Assembly: GCF_036898465.1 (NCBI RefSeq)
Contig: NZ_JARUMJ010000001.1
Span: 7,254,001 to 7,318,000, forward strand
DNA from: Streptomyces sp. B21-105
Lineage (GTDB): Bacteria; Actinomycetota; Actinomycetes; Streptomycetales; Streptomycetaceae
Length of the DNA stretch: 64,000 bases
Direction of reading: 5' to 3'
This document shows, piece by piece, positions 37,173 through 45,633 of the stretch. The position numbers and the translations under genes were made by a program. The notes beneath the pieces are model-generated. The model was not told where the DNA came from and made no database searches. It was given only the letters and a program-made list of their open reading frames with translations. Within the stretch, counting starts at the first letter, position 1, and each line of letters starts with the position of its first letter.

Positions 37173-39247
37173 ATCGCGCGGCCCCGCTCGTCGGGGACCC
37201 CGGACTTCCGCAGGAAGTAGCTGTTCACCTGGTCGCGCCACTCCCGTGCGCAGCGCACCTGCTCCTCGTACCGCTCCGCCACCCGCGCATGGCGCGCCGG
37301 TTCGACCAGGCCCGCGAGGCCCGCCCACACCCGGCGGGCCTCCTCGGCCTCCTCCACGCCCTCGAAATGCGTGTCGTAGATGTGTTGCACAACCGTCTTC
37401 CCGCTGTTCAGCACATGCCCGTACGGCACATGGTGGAAGAACAGCAACAACTCGTCCGGGCAGGAGTCGCGCGACTCGTACAGTGCGGCCCACGGCTCGG
37501 CGTACTGCGCCGCGTACCCGGTGCCGGTGGCGGCGCTCCGGTCGACGCCGATCCCGTCCCGGTCCGCGAAGTGGTACGTCCCCCACGGGCTGTACTCGTA
37601 GCCGTCGATGCCCGGCCCGTAGTGGTGCCCCGGCTGCACCATGAAGCCCACACCCAGCGGCGCGGTGTACTTCTCGTACGTCCGCCACGAGTGTTGCAGC
37701 ACCGTGCGCAGCCCGTTCGCCAGGCGCTCGGCGGCGGACGGGAAGGTCAGCGCGATCCACTCGTCCAGGATCCGACGGGGGTCGGCGTCCGGCTGCCAGG
37801 CCAGCCGGCCGAAGGTGTAGAGGTTCGCCTGCGCCAGCGGATGACCGGTCCAGAACAGATCGTCCCCCACATTGGACACGGCCACCATGCCACCCCGCGC
37901 CGACTCGCCCACAGCCGCGCCGCGTTCGCCCTCAGGACGGAACCGCAGCACCTCGCTCCACATCGGCCCGAGCCAGCACACGTGCTGCTGCTGTCCGGTG
38001 TACTCCTGGGTGGCCTGAACCTCGACGGCGACCCGCGTGCGGGGCAGCGCTCCGAGCACGGGCGAGACCGGCTCACGCACCTGGAAGTCCATCGGCCCGT
38101 GCTTCACCTGGAGCACGGCGTTGTCCGCGAACTCCCCGTCCAGCGGGGCGAAATGGTCGTACGCGGCACACGCCCGGTCCGAGGAACGGTCCCGCCAGTC
38201 CTGCCGGTGGTCGTAGACGAAGGCCCGCCAGTGGACGGTGCCGCCGTGCGGCGCGAGCGCCGCGGCCAGCATGTTCGCGCCGTCCGCGTGAGAGCGGCCG
38301 TAGGTGAAGGGGCCCGGCTGCCCCTCGGAGTCGGCCTTCACCACGAACCCGCCGAAGTCCGGGACGGCCGCGTACACCCCCCGCGCCGCCCCCGCCCACC
38401 ACGCGCGCACCGCCGTGTCCAGCGGATCGGCGCAGTCCTGCCCACCGAGCAGGACCGGTGAGGCGAAGTTCACCGACAGATGAGTCCGGATGCCGTAGGG
38501 GCGCAACACGTCGGCGATGCGCGCGACGTCGCCGACGCGGTCGGTGAGCAGGTGCGCCTCGGCCTCGTGCACGTTGACATTGTTGACCGACACGGCGTTG
38601 ATCCCGCAGGCGGCGAGCAGCCTGCCGTACCCCCGGACCCGCTCCAGATCCGCCACGGGCCGCCCGTTCCGCCAGAACAGCGAGCCGCCCGCATATCCGC
38701 GCTCGACCTGGCCCATGACGGGGTGCACGGCCACGTTGTCCCAGTGGTCCAGCATCCGCAGTTCCGTCGCGGGGCGGTGCGCCTCGGGCGTGCGGTCACC
38801 CCGGAAGGCGTCCTCACCGAGCCGCACGACGTGGAACAGCCCGTACAGCAGGCCCCGTTGGCCGGACGCCGTGATCGTGGTCGTGCCGCCGGCCCGCTCG
38901 TGGACGAATCCCTCCTCGCCCAGGTCCCGGAGGGGACCGAGGTCCGCGTGCCGGGGCCGGTGGGCGTTCCCGTCGCGGACCACACGCAGCACAAGATCGT
39001 ATGAGGTCTCGGAGGCCTCCGAGGCGTAGGAGACGCCCGGAACGCCCCGTGGGCCACGTGTGTGACTGTCGCGGACGACCGCTCCGCCGAAACGGGCGCA
39101 TCCCTGGGCCACTTCCCCGTGGACCGTCTCCACCAGCGGTCCCGAGCCGTCCACCAGCGTGCGACGGCTCCCCAACGGGCGCAGCGCCTCCGGTGGCAAC
39201 CAAGCGGGGTCGACCCCGGCGGGGAGAACGGGCACGGTGATCGGCAT
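37166..39247 (-). CDS. Alpha-glucuronidase, GH67
   Basis: This 693-aa enzyme removes 4-O-methylglucuronic acid from the non-reducing end of xylo-oligosaccharides. The GH67 core shows LSVNFASP, FGGFVVKADSEGQPGP with the catalytic-acid glutamate, and NAVLQVKHGPMDFQVREP, which contains the general-base pair. WNSWRTYEKYTAPLG-like segments form the C-terminal helical domain. No signal peptide is present. GGAGGG precedes the ATG. A near palindrome, CCGAAACGGTTCCGG (39297-39311), lies upstream. It completes the acetyl/glucuronosyl-xylan pathway with the esterase and GH39. Confidence 0.95.
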   Translation of the reverse strand: MPITVPVLPAGVDPAWLPPEALRPLGSRRTLVDGSGPLVETVHGEVAQGCARFGGAVVRDSHTRGPRGVPGVSYASEASETSYDLVLRVVRDGNAHRPRHADLGPLRDLGEEGFVHERAGGTTTITASGQRGLLYGLFHVVRLGEDAFRGDRTPEAHRPATELRMLDHWDNVAVHPVMGQVERGYAGGSLFWRNGRPVADLERVRGYGRLLAACGINAVSVNNVNVHEAEAHLLTDRVGDVARIADVLRPYGIRTHLSVNFASPVLLGGQDCADPLDTAVRAWWAGAARGVYAAVPDFGGFVVKADSEGQPGPFTYGRSHADGANMLAAALAPHGGTVHWRAFVYDHRQDWRDRSSDRACAAYDHFAPLDGEFADNAVLQVKHGPMDFQVREPVSPVLGALPRTRVAVEVQATQEYTGQQQHVCWLGPMWSEVLRFRPEGERGAAVGESARGGMVAVSNVGDDLFWTGHPLAQANLYTFGRLAWQPDADPRRILDEWIALTFPSAAERLANGLRTVLQHSWRTYEKYTAPLGVGFMVQPGHHYGPGIDGYEYSPWGTYHFADRDGIGVDRSAATGTGYAAQYAEPWAALYESRDSCPDELLLFFHHVPYGHVLNSGKTVVQHIYDTHFEGVEEAEEARRVWAGLAGLVEPARHARVAERYEEQVRCAREWRDQVNSYFLRKSGVPDERGRAIY

Positions 39248-39343
39248 GGTCCCTCCGTCTTGCGCGGACTCGCCCGGGATCGGCCCCGGAATCAGCCCCG
39301 AAACGGTTCCGGAAAACTCGTTTAAGGAGCCCTCGCGCGAGTT

Positions 39344-39868
39344 CTAGGCGATGGCTGCTCCCGTGCCGCGGGCGGCGCCGATGAGGTCCGTGAGGCCGGC
39401 GTCGTCGTATACCGAAATGTCGACGTAAGCGCCTTCGGGCAGATCGAAGTCCTCCACTTCGTAGTCCATCACCGCAGAGGTCCCGGGCGGACTGAAGGTG
39501 CCCAGCGTGTGCGTAGTGCCGCCGGAGGTGTAGGTGACGCGGACGTAGTACGTGTCGCCGTCGTTGGCGGTGTCGTACACCCACAGCTTCTCGTCGTTCG
39601 GATGGAACTCCACCTTGCCGACGAACGCTCCGGATGCGGTCAGCTCCATCTTCACCGCGTAGCCGCCGGCGTCCTTCGCGAAGTACGTGTTGTCGAACGG
39701 GTCCGTGAGGTTGCCGCCGCTGCAGGGGCAGGAGTCGGTGTCGTAGTAGTACGCACGAAACGTCGGGTTCGGGCTGTAGGCCTGTGCGGGAACCGCTGTC
39801 GCGAACAGGGCCCCCGCTCCCAGTACCGTGCCCGCCAGCAGTCCTGTGCACCGCTTGATGAAGTCCAT
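39344..39868 (-). CDS. Secreted protein of unknown function
   Basis: A mature domain of about 140 residues follows a classical signal peptide (MDFIKRCTGLLAGTVLGAGA to PAQA). The start at 39868 is chosen over an upstream ATG at 39886 because AAGGGG lies 9 nt before it. The mature protein is rich in Tyr, Thr and Asp with a single cysteine pair (DTDSCPCSGG) and beta-strand alternation (GDTYYVRVTYTSGGTTHTLG), which suggests a small extracellular beta-sandwich. No family was recognised. It lies 96 bp upstream of the GH67 gene on the same strand and may be cotranscribed. Confidence 0.75.
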   Translation of the reverse strand: MDFIKRCTGLLAGTVLGAGALFATAVPAQAYSPNPTFRAYYYDTDSCPCSGGNLTDPFDNTYFAKDAGGYAVKMELTASGAFVGKVEFHPNDEKLWVYDTANDGDTYYVRVTYTSGGTTHTLGTFSPPGTSAVMDYEVEDFDLPEGAYVDISVYDDAGLTDLIGAARGTGAAIA

Positions 39869-40187
39869 CGTCGCCTGCCCCTTCATGATGGGCCGCCCGT
39901 CGCCCGCGTGGCGCCCGCTCTCCCTGGAGCGCGGGCGGCGCCCGGCGCGATGGACGATCGCTGTCGGTCACCACATCATGACAGCAACTCCACTTCTGAC
40001 AAACAGACTTGACCCACAACACCTCCCGCTTCCCGGCATTCCCGCAGACCCCGCCCCCATCCCCAAGCCGGTCGGTTCCCGGTCGTCCCCCACACCGTCG
40101 GTCGGTTCGGTCCGGTGGCAGGAACCGGGGCAACGCCCACCCTGCGCGTTTCACTTGCCACGGTGTCCGGATCTTGACCAGAAACAC

Positions 40188-40258
40188 GAAAGTGCCCTCT
40201 GGCCCGGGAAGGTGAGGCTTGTCGAAGGTCTCAGTCGTCCCAGCAGGAAGGCACTTTC
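40188..40258. repeat. Inverted repeat at the left side of the IS1380 remnant
   Basis: GAAAGTGCC (40188-40196) and GGCACTTTC (40250-40258) are perfect inverted copies flanking the leader just before the transposase GTG. They could be a leader hairpin limiting transposase expression or part of the element end. Confidence 0.5.
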
Positions 40259-40261
40259 TGC

Positions 40262-40708
40262 GTGCACACTGCCGCCTCGCGCCCCGAGCTCGTCGTCTCG
40301 GCCGACGGCCACGGGGTGGTCAACCACGCCGGGTCCCGCCTGCTGGCCGATCTCGCCGATGCCACCGGCCTGACCGGCGCCTTCACCGATGCACTACGTC
40401 GACTGCGGCCGCGCGGCACCGGACATGACCCGGGCCGGGTGGCGGTTGATCTGGCGGTCATGCTCGCCGACGGCGGCGAGGCGATCGCGGATCTGGCCCT
40501 GCTGCGCGACCAGGCCGACGTGTTCGGCCCAGTCGCCTCCACCCCGACTGCCTGACGCCTGCTCGCCGGCATCGACCAGGCGGCACTGGCCGCGTTGCGG
40601 GCAGCCCGGGCCACGGCCCGGGAGGCCGCCTGGCTCCAGGCTGCCGAGACTCGCACGGGGACACCGGCCTCTCGGGCCGGTGGGCGCAACCTGACCGGCC
40701 TGGTCCTG
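40262..40708 (+). pseudogene. IS1380-family transposase, truncated with internal stop
   Basis: The GTG at 40262 opens the usual N-terminus (ELVVSADGHGVVNHAGSRLL, then ALLRDQADVFGPVAS). A TGA at 40553-40555 interrupts it where relatives have tryptophan (TA-stop-RLLAGIDQAAL). The same frame continues through REAAWLQAAETRTGTPASRA and then loses similarity near 40708. The DDE catalytic part is missing, so the element is dead. The ~190 bp to the right (to ~40900) contain only a short unexplained tail, LNLDVVDGRIMYIEILDRPP. Confidence 0.8.
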
Positions 40709-40933
40709 GAGTGCGTGCCTCTCTTTCCCTCGAAAGGCATGCTGAACCTGGACGTCGTGGACGGCCGGATCATGTACATCGAGATACTCGATCGGCCACC
40801 CATGCACCGTCAGGGTTCACAGCCGTGACGTTCGCCCGAGCGGAAGACGAAGTGCGGGCTCGGGCTTGGCAACTCGGGTGCTCAGGCCTACTGATGGGGG
40901 CTGATCCCGCTCGTCGGCGGGAGGCGTTCGAGG

Positions 40934-41545
40934 TTGCCATGGGGCCGCATCGCGGGACGATTCGCCCGGGTTGCGCCACGGTGCCGGGCCGGGCGGTCGG
41001 TGCTGGGTCTGCTGTCGGACCTGCCGCGCAAGAACTGCTGGACGATCGCGGAGTGGGCCGGGGAAGCGAGTCCGCGCGGCATGCAGCATCTGCTGTGTCG
41101 GGCCTCCTGGGATGCCGACGCCGTCCGTGATGACGTCTGCGAGTACGTCGTCGAGTACCTGCACGACCAGGAAGCGGTGCTGGTCGTGGACGAAACCGGC
41201 GATGTGAAGAAGGGTCCCAGGTTGCCGTCTACCTCGTCTATGCAGGTGCCCGAGGCCATGCGGCGGTGGACCGGAACGGTACGTGCCCCGTTCCTGGACC
41301 TGTGACCAGGACCGGTGCAAGGCGGCGGGGCTCGGCGAGGACATCGTCTTCGCGACCAAGCCGGAGCTGGCCCGCACGATGATCGAACGGTTCTTGGACG
41401 CAGGACACCGCGTCGCCTGGGTCGCCGCCGACGAGGTCTACGGGGGCAACCCGAAGCTGCGGTCCGCCCTGGAGAAACGCGGCCTGGGGTATGTCCTCGC
41501 GGTGGCCTGCTCGTCCGAAGTCACCACCAGGGCTGCCGTCGTCAC
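40934..41545 (+). pseudogene. IS701-family transposase remnant
   Basis: Transposase sequence is visible as VLGLLSDLPRKNCWTIAEWA and AVLVVDETGDVKKG. Shortly after 41215 it shifts frame (QVAVYLVYAGARGHAAVDR), losing the usual THTVGVQRQY segment. It shifts again near 41285 to RSWTCDQDRCKAAGLGED and WVAADEVYGGNPKLRSALEK. It stops matching after AVACSSEVTT near 41535. The N-terminal ~100 residues and the C-terminus are missing. It is a degenerate copy abutting the permease remnant. Confidence 0.85.
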
Positions 41546-41558
41546 CAAGGTCGACGTG

Positions 41559-42416
41559 CCGTCCGGGAGAGCGCCCGGAAGGGAGAAACCGGAAGGAAAA
41601 GTCCTCAACGTCTTTTCTCATGGCGTTCTGGTCATCTGGGCGGTCATGGTGGTGCTGCCGTTGCTCTGGGCGATGATGACCTCCTTCAAAGACGACAGCT
41701 CCATCTTCGGTTCGCCCTGGTCGCTGCCGGACAGGCTGCACTTCGACAACTGGTCGCGGGCCTGGACCGAGGCCGACATGGGCGCCTACTTCTTCAATAC
41801 CGTCCTGGTGGTGGGCGGTTCGCTCGTCGGCACGCTGGCGCTCGGCTCCATGGCGGCCTACGTGCTGGCCCGCTTCGATTTCCCCGGCAACCGTTTCATC
41901 TACTTTCTGTTCGTCGGAGGCATGAGCTTCCCCATCATGCTGGCGCTGGTGCCGCTGTTCTACGTCGTGAACAATGTGGGGCTGCTGAACACCATCCACA
42001 GCCTGATCCTCGTCTACATCGCGTACTCGCTGCCGTTCATGGTGTTCTTCCTGACGGCCTTCTTCCGCACGCTGCCCTCGTCGGTCGCGGAAGCGGCCTT
42101 CGTGGACGGCGCCTCGCACAGCCGTACCTTCCTCCAGATCATGCTGCCGATGGCCAAGCCCGGCCTGATCAGCGTCGGCATCCTCAACTTCCTGGACCAG
42201 TGGAACCAGTACATGCTGCCGACGGTTCTGAACGCGGACCCCGACCGGCGCGTCCTCACCCAGGGCCTGGTCCAACTGGCCGTCAGCCAAGGGATACAAG
42301 GGTGACTGGTCCGGCCTCTTCGCGGGCCTGGTGATGGCCATGCTGCCGGTGCTGGCCGCCTACATCGTCTTCCAGCGCCAGGTGGTGCAGGGCTTGACGG
42401 CGGGCGCCCTGAAGTA
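41559..42416 (+). pseudogene. ngcG: ngcG-type sugar ABC permease, 5'-replaced and frameshifted
   Basis: From about GKVLNVFSHGVLVIWAVMVV the frame encodes an inner-membrane permease with the EAA loop VAEAAFVDGASHSRTF. Its native start is gone: the frame runs in from the IS701 fragment without a stop, giving a chimeric open frame (41283-42305). An extra G in GGG at 42291-42293 shifts the frame and stops it at 42305, while the original ending (DWSGLFAGLVMAMLPVLA to GALK) continues in another frame to the TAG at 42414-42416. Position next to rok7B7 matches NgcG (SCO6007, from memory) of the GlcNAc/chitobiose importer. ngcE and ngcF are absent. Confidence 0.8.
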
Positions 42417-42430
42417 GGGGGAGTGTCCGC

Positions 42431-42460
42431 CGGGGCGGGGCGGGGCGGGGCGGGGCGGGG
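42431..42460. repeat. (CGGGG)6 microsatellite
   Basis: Six perfect CGGGG units lie 15 bp after the broken permease. Runs of four guanines at 5-bp spacing could form a G-quadruplex on the + strand. Confidence 0.9.
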
Positions 42461-42548
42461 CGGCGCAACGCCGCGACCCTTGCGTAACCTCCGGGCCCCG
42501 GCGCAACCTCCCCCGCACTCCCCGCACCCTCGCGCTTCCCATTTCCCT

Positions 42549-42620
42549 GCGCACCCCCACACCCCTGCGCACCCCCACACCCCTGCGCACCCCCACACCC
42601 CTGCGCACCCTCACACCCCT
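42549..42620. repeat. Four tandem 18-bp repeats
   Basis: Unit GCGCACCCCCACACCCCT, three perfect copies and a fourth with one change, then a degenerate partial copy. The surrounding 42460-42700 is extremely C-rich on the + strand. The minus-strand frame through it reads as Val/Trp/Gly/Cys/Ala repeats and is not a gene. Confidence 0.9.
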
Positions 42621-42851
42621 GTGCACCCCCCCGTGCTCCCCGCACCCCCGCGAACCCCCCTGCGCAACCCCCCGCGCCCACCTCCGTACCGTCCGTTACC
42701 GATCGTTTCGCCACACTCCGTGTCTCTCTGCAACCGGGCGGATACTGTTCAACCTCTTGACGGGAGGCAACGCGAACGGCTCAGCTTAGAGTTCACTAGT
42801 TGGACATAGACGGGGTTCTCATCGATGCGACCCCGCGCGCAGGAGGTCGTC

Positions 42852-44051
42852 GTGGAGACTCCGGGGTCGCAGTCGTCGCTGCACCGAGCCAACCTGGAGC
42901 GGGTCGTACGCGCAGTGCGTCTGGCCGGATCCCTCACACAGGCGGAGATCGCCCGGGCGACCGGCCTGTCCGCCGCGACCGTCTCCAACATCGTGCGCGA
43001 GTTGAAGGACGGCGGCACCGTGGAGGTGACGCCCACCTCGGCCGGTGGACGAAGGGCCCGCAGCGTCAGTCTGAGCGGCGACGCCGGCATCGTCATAGGA
43101 GTCGATTTCGGGCACACGCACCTGCGGGTGGCCGTGGGCAACCTGGCCCATCAGGTCCTCGCGGAGGAGTCCGAGCCGCTGGACGTGGACGCCTCGTCGA
43201 CGCAGGGCTTCGACCGGGCGGAGCAGCTGGTAAGCCGTTTGATCGAGGCCACCGGGGTGGACCGCGCGAAGATCGCGGGAGTCGGCCTTGGCGTGCCCGG
43301 GCCGATCGATCTGGAGTCCGGCACGCTCGGCTCGTCCGCCATCCTGCCCGGCTGGATCGGCACCAGGCCCGCACAGGAGATGAGAGGCCGGCTCGGCGTG
43401 CCCGTGCACGTGGACAACGACGCCAACCTCGGGGCCCTCGGCGAGATGGTCTGGGGCAGCGGCCGGGGCGTGCGCGACCTCGCCTACATCAAGGTCGCGA
43501 GCGGTGTCGGAGCCGGTCTGGTGATCGAGGGGAAGATCTATCGAGGGCCCGGCGGAACCGCTGGAGAAATCGGACATATTACACTTGACGAGTCCGGCCC
43601 GGTCTGCCGCTGCGGAAACCGGGGCTGCCTGGAGACCTTCGCGGCCGCGCGCTATGTGCTCCCGCTCCTCCAGTCCAGTCACGGCACGGATCTGACGATG
43701 GAAGGCGTGGTGCGGCTGGCCAGGGACGGGGATCCGGGCTGCCGTCGGGTGATCGCCGACGTCGGCCGACACGTCGGCAGTGGAGTGGCCAATCTCTGCA
43801 ATCTGCTGAACCCGAGCCGGGTGGTCCTGGGCGGTGATCTCGCCGAGGCGGGAGAGCTGGTGCTCGGTCCGATAAGGGAGTCCGTCGGCCGCTATGCGAT
43901 CCCGAGTGCGGCGCGTCAACTCTCCGTTCTCCCGGGGGCACTTGGGGGCCGTGCCGAGGTGCTCGGAGCGCTCGCTCTCGCCCTGAGCGAGATGGGCGAT
44001 TCGACCCTTTTGGACGGTACGCTGACTGCAGCGACCCCTGCCTTCACTTAG
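42852..44051 (+). CDS. rok7B7: ROK-family transcriptional regulator Rok7B7
   Basis: This 399-aa protein has a winged HTH at ~20-70 (LTQAEIARATGLSAATVSNI) and a ROK sugar-kinase-like domain. It retains VDNDANLGALGE and the zinc motif CRCGNRGCLETF. The GTG at 42852 is preferred over an ATG 27 bp upstream because AGGAGG lies 5 bp before it. In S. coelicolor the homologue (SCO6008) affects carbon catabolite repression, antibiotic production and the adjacent xylose importer. It is separated from xylF by a 122-bp region with a palindrome, so direct control is likely. Confidence 0.93.
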   Translation: METPGSQSSLHRANLERVVRAVRLAGSLTQAEIARATGLSAATVSNIVRELKDGGTVEVTPTSAGGRRARSVSLSGDAGIVIGVDFGHTHLRVAVGNLAHQVLAEESEPLDVDASSTQGFDRAEQLVSRLIEATGVDRAKIAGVGLGVPGPIDLESGTLGSSAILPGWIGTRPAQEMRGRLGVPVHVDNDANLGALGEMVWGSGRGVRDLAYIKVASGVGAGLVIEGKIYRGPGGTAGEIGHITLDESGPVCRCGNRGCLETFAAARYVLPLLQSSHGTDLTMEGVVRLARDGDPGCRRVIADVGRHVGSGVANLCNLLNPSRVVLGGDLAEAGELVLGPIRESVGRYAIPSAARQLSVLPGALGGRAEVLGALALALSEMGDSTLLDGTLTAATPAFT

Positions 44052-44080
44052 AGAACGCAAGACGCCGTTGCCATCTCGTT

Positions 44081-44099
44081 AAGTATTTACTTCTTGACG
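44081..44099 (+). promoter_or_regulatory. Candidate xylF operator and -35 element
   Basis: AAGTATTTACTT (44081-44092) is an inverted repeat, AAGTA-N2-TACTT, directly followed by TTGACG (44094-44099), a good -35 hexamer. No clear -10 was found at 17-18 bp. A ROK or catabolite regulator bound here would cover the -35. Confidence 0.45.
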
Positions 44100-44173
44100 C
44101 CGAACTTGCGGCCGAGTTGACTTCGAGCCACCTCGGCCGCAGCGCTGCGGCCCTGTCAGGGAGGCACACCCCA

Positions 44174-45274
44174 ATGAACGCAACGATGCGTAGAGTCGTG
44201 ATCGGCGCCACCGCCGTGTCCATGGCGCTGTCGATTGCCGCGTGCGGCAAGGCGGGCGACGACAAGGACAGCGACTCCGGCAGCAGCAGCTCGGGCGACA
44301 AGTCCATCGGCCTGCTGCTTCCCGACAGCGTCACCGCGCGGTACGAGAAGTTCGACAAGCCGTACTTCGACGCCAAGGTCAAGGCGCTCTGCTCCGACTG
44401 CAAGCTCGAGTACGCGAACGCCGCGGCCGACCCGGCCAAGCAGGCGCAGCAGGTCAGCAGCATGGTCACCAAGGGCGTGAAGGTCATCGTGATCTCCGCC
44501 CAGGACTCCGCCGCGATCAAGTCCTCGATCCAGTCCGCGGTCGACAAGGGCGTCAAGGTCGTCGCGTACGACCGTCTCGCCCAGGGCCCGGTCAGCGCGT
44601 ACGTCTCGTTCGACAACGTCAAGGTCGGCGAGCTCCAGGGCCAGGCCCTGCTCGACGCCCTCGGCGCGAAGGCGACCCCCACCTCCAAGGTCGTCATGAT
44701 CAACGGTGACGACGCCGACCCGAACGCCGGCCAGTTCAAGCAGGGAGCGCACAAGGTCCTGGACGGCAAGGTCGACATCGCCTACGAGCAGTCCGGCCTG
44801 TGGAAGGACACCGTCGCCGCCCAGAAGATGTCCGCGGCCATCACCCAGCTGGGCGCCAAGAACATCGCGGGCGTCTACGCGGCCAACGACGGCATGGCCG
44901 GTGGCATCGCCAACACCCTCAAGGGCGCGAAGATCAGCGGCATCCCGCTGACCGGGCAGGACGCGGAGCTCGCGGGCATCCAGCGCATCGTCGCCGGCAC
45001 CCAGTCCTCCACCGTCTACAAGGCCTTCAAGCCGGAGGCCGAGGCCGCCGCCCAGATCGCGGTCGACCTGCTCAACGGCAAGGACATCAAGGGCGCCGCC
45101 TCCGAGACGCTCACCAGCGGCTCCGGCGACAAGGTCCCCTCGCAGCTGCTGACCCCGGTGTCGGTCACCAAGGCCAACATCAAGGACACGGTCGTCAAGG
45201 ACGGCCTCTACACCGTTGCCGACATCTGCACCGCCGAGTACGCCGCCGCCTGCAAGGCCGCCGGTCTCCAGTAA
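44174..45274 (+). CDS. xylF: Xylose-type ABC importer binding lipoprotein
   Basis: This 366-aa binding protein of the pentose/hexose (RbsB/XylF) fold has lipobox cysteine C24 (LSIAACGK). Sugar-binding blocks include SIGLLLPDSVTARYEKFDKP, GVKVVAYDRLA, INGDDADPNA and YAANDGMAGG, typical of D-xylose-binding proteins. GGGAGG lies 9 bp before the ATG. It is the first gene of xylFGH, adjacent to rok7B7 as in S. coelicolor. A hairpin after it probably makes the binding protein more abundant than the membrane parts. Confidence 0.93.
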   Translation: MNATMRRVVIGATAVSMALSIAACGKAGDDKDSDSGSSSSGDKSIGLLLPDSVTARYEKFDKPYFDAKVKALCSDCKLEYANAAADPAKQAQQVSSMVTKGVKVIVISAQDSAAIKSSIQSAVDKGVKVVAYDRLAQGPVSAYVSFDNVKVGELQGQALLDALGAKATPTSKVVMINGDDADPNAGQFKQGAHKVLDGKVDIAYEQSGLWKDTVAAQKMSAAITQLGAKNIAGVYAANDGMAGGIANTLKGAKISGIPLTGQDAELAGIQRIVAGTQSSTVYKAFKPEAEAAAQIAVDLLNGKDIKGAASETLTSGSGDKVPSQLLTPVSVTKANIKDTVVKDGLYTVADICTAEYAAACKAAGLQ

Positions 45275-45390
45275 ACGGTCCAGTAACGGCTCCCGGCCCC
45301 GAGGGCCGGCTCGAGCCCGCGCCGCACACCGCGCCGCGCCCCGATACCGGCCCTCGGGACCGCCGACCGCCCCGCGGTCCCGTGAAACCT

Positions 45391-45441
45391 GTCCGACGCC
45401 CGCCCCACCTTCACACCCCGCTGCCGGGGCGGGCGTCGGAC
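45391..45441 (+). terminator. Strong intercistronic hairpin between xylF and xylG
   Basis: GTCCGACGCCCGCCCC (45391-45406) and GGGGCGGGCGTCGGAC (45426-45441) form a perfect 16-bp GC-rich stem with a 19-nt loop. No U-tract follows. It probably stops part of the transcripts or stabilises the xylF message. A shorter hairpin (CCGGCC/GGCCGG) lies at 45293-45309. Confidence 0.75.
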
Positions 45442-45445
45442 GGAA

Positions 45446-45502
45446 AACCGTTGCCGAGCGATGGAACCGTTGCCAAGCGATGGAACCGTTGCCAAGCGCA
45501 GC
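45446..45502. repeat. Three tandem 19-bp repeats between xylF and xylG
   Basis: Unit AACCGTTGCCAAGCGATGG begins at 45446, 45465 and 45484; the first copy has one change and the third diverges in its last bases. It follows the hairpin by 4 bp. Regular spacing of just under two helical turns suits cooperative regulator binding. Confidence 0.85.
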
Positions 45503-45633
45503 GGATTCACGCATGTTCATCTTGTAAACCTCGTGCGTCGACGCCGCGGCCCCCGCGCCGTCGCCCACATCCCTCCGCGCCTGTCTTTGCGCGCGGCATC
45601 CCCGCCGGTCAGGCGGCGAAGGAGATGGTTCAC

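Noticed and set aside
40709-40900. Small ORF ending LDVVDGRIMYIEILDRPP as a gene
   Set aside because: It is only the read-through tail of the IS1380 remnant. It faintly resembles the C-terminus of SigJ-type sigma factors, but about 25 residues are too few to call.
42283-42714. Minus-strand frame with repeated Trp/Gly/Cys/Ala, resembling a low-complexity or silk-like protein
   Set aside because: It is produced by the 18-bp minisatellite; there is no ribosome-binding site and no coding bias outside the repeat.
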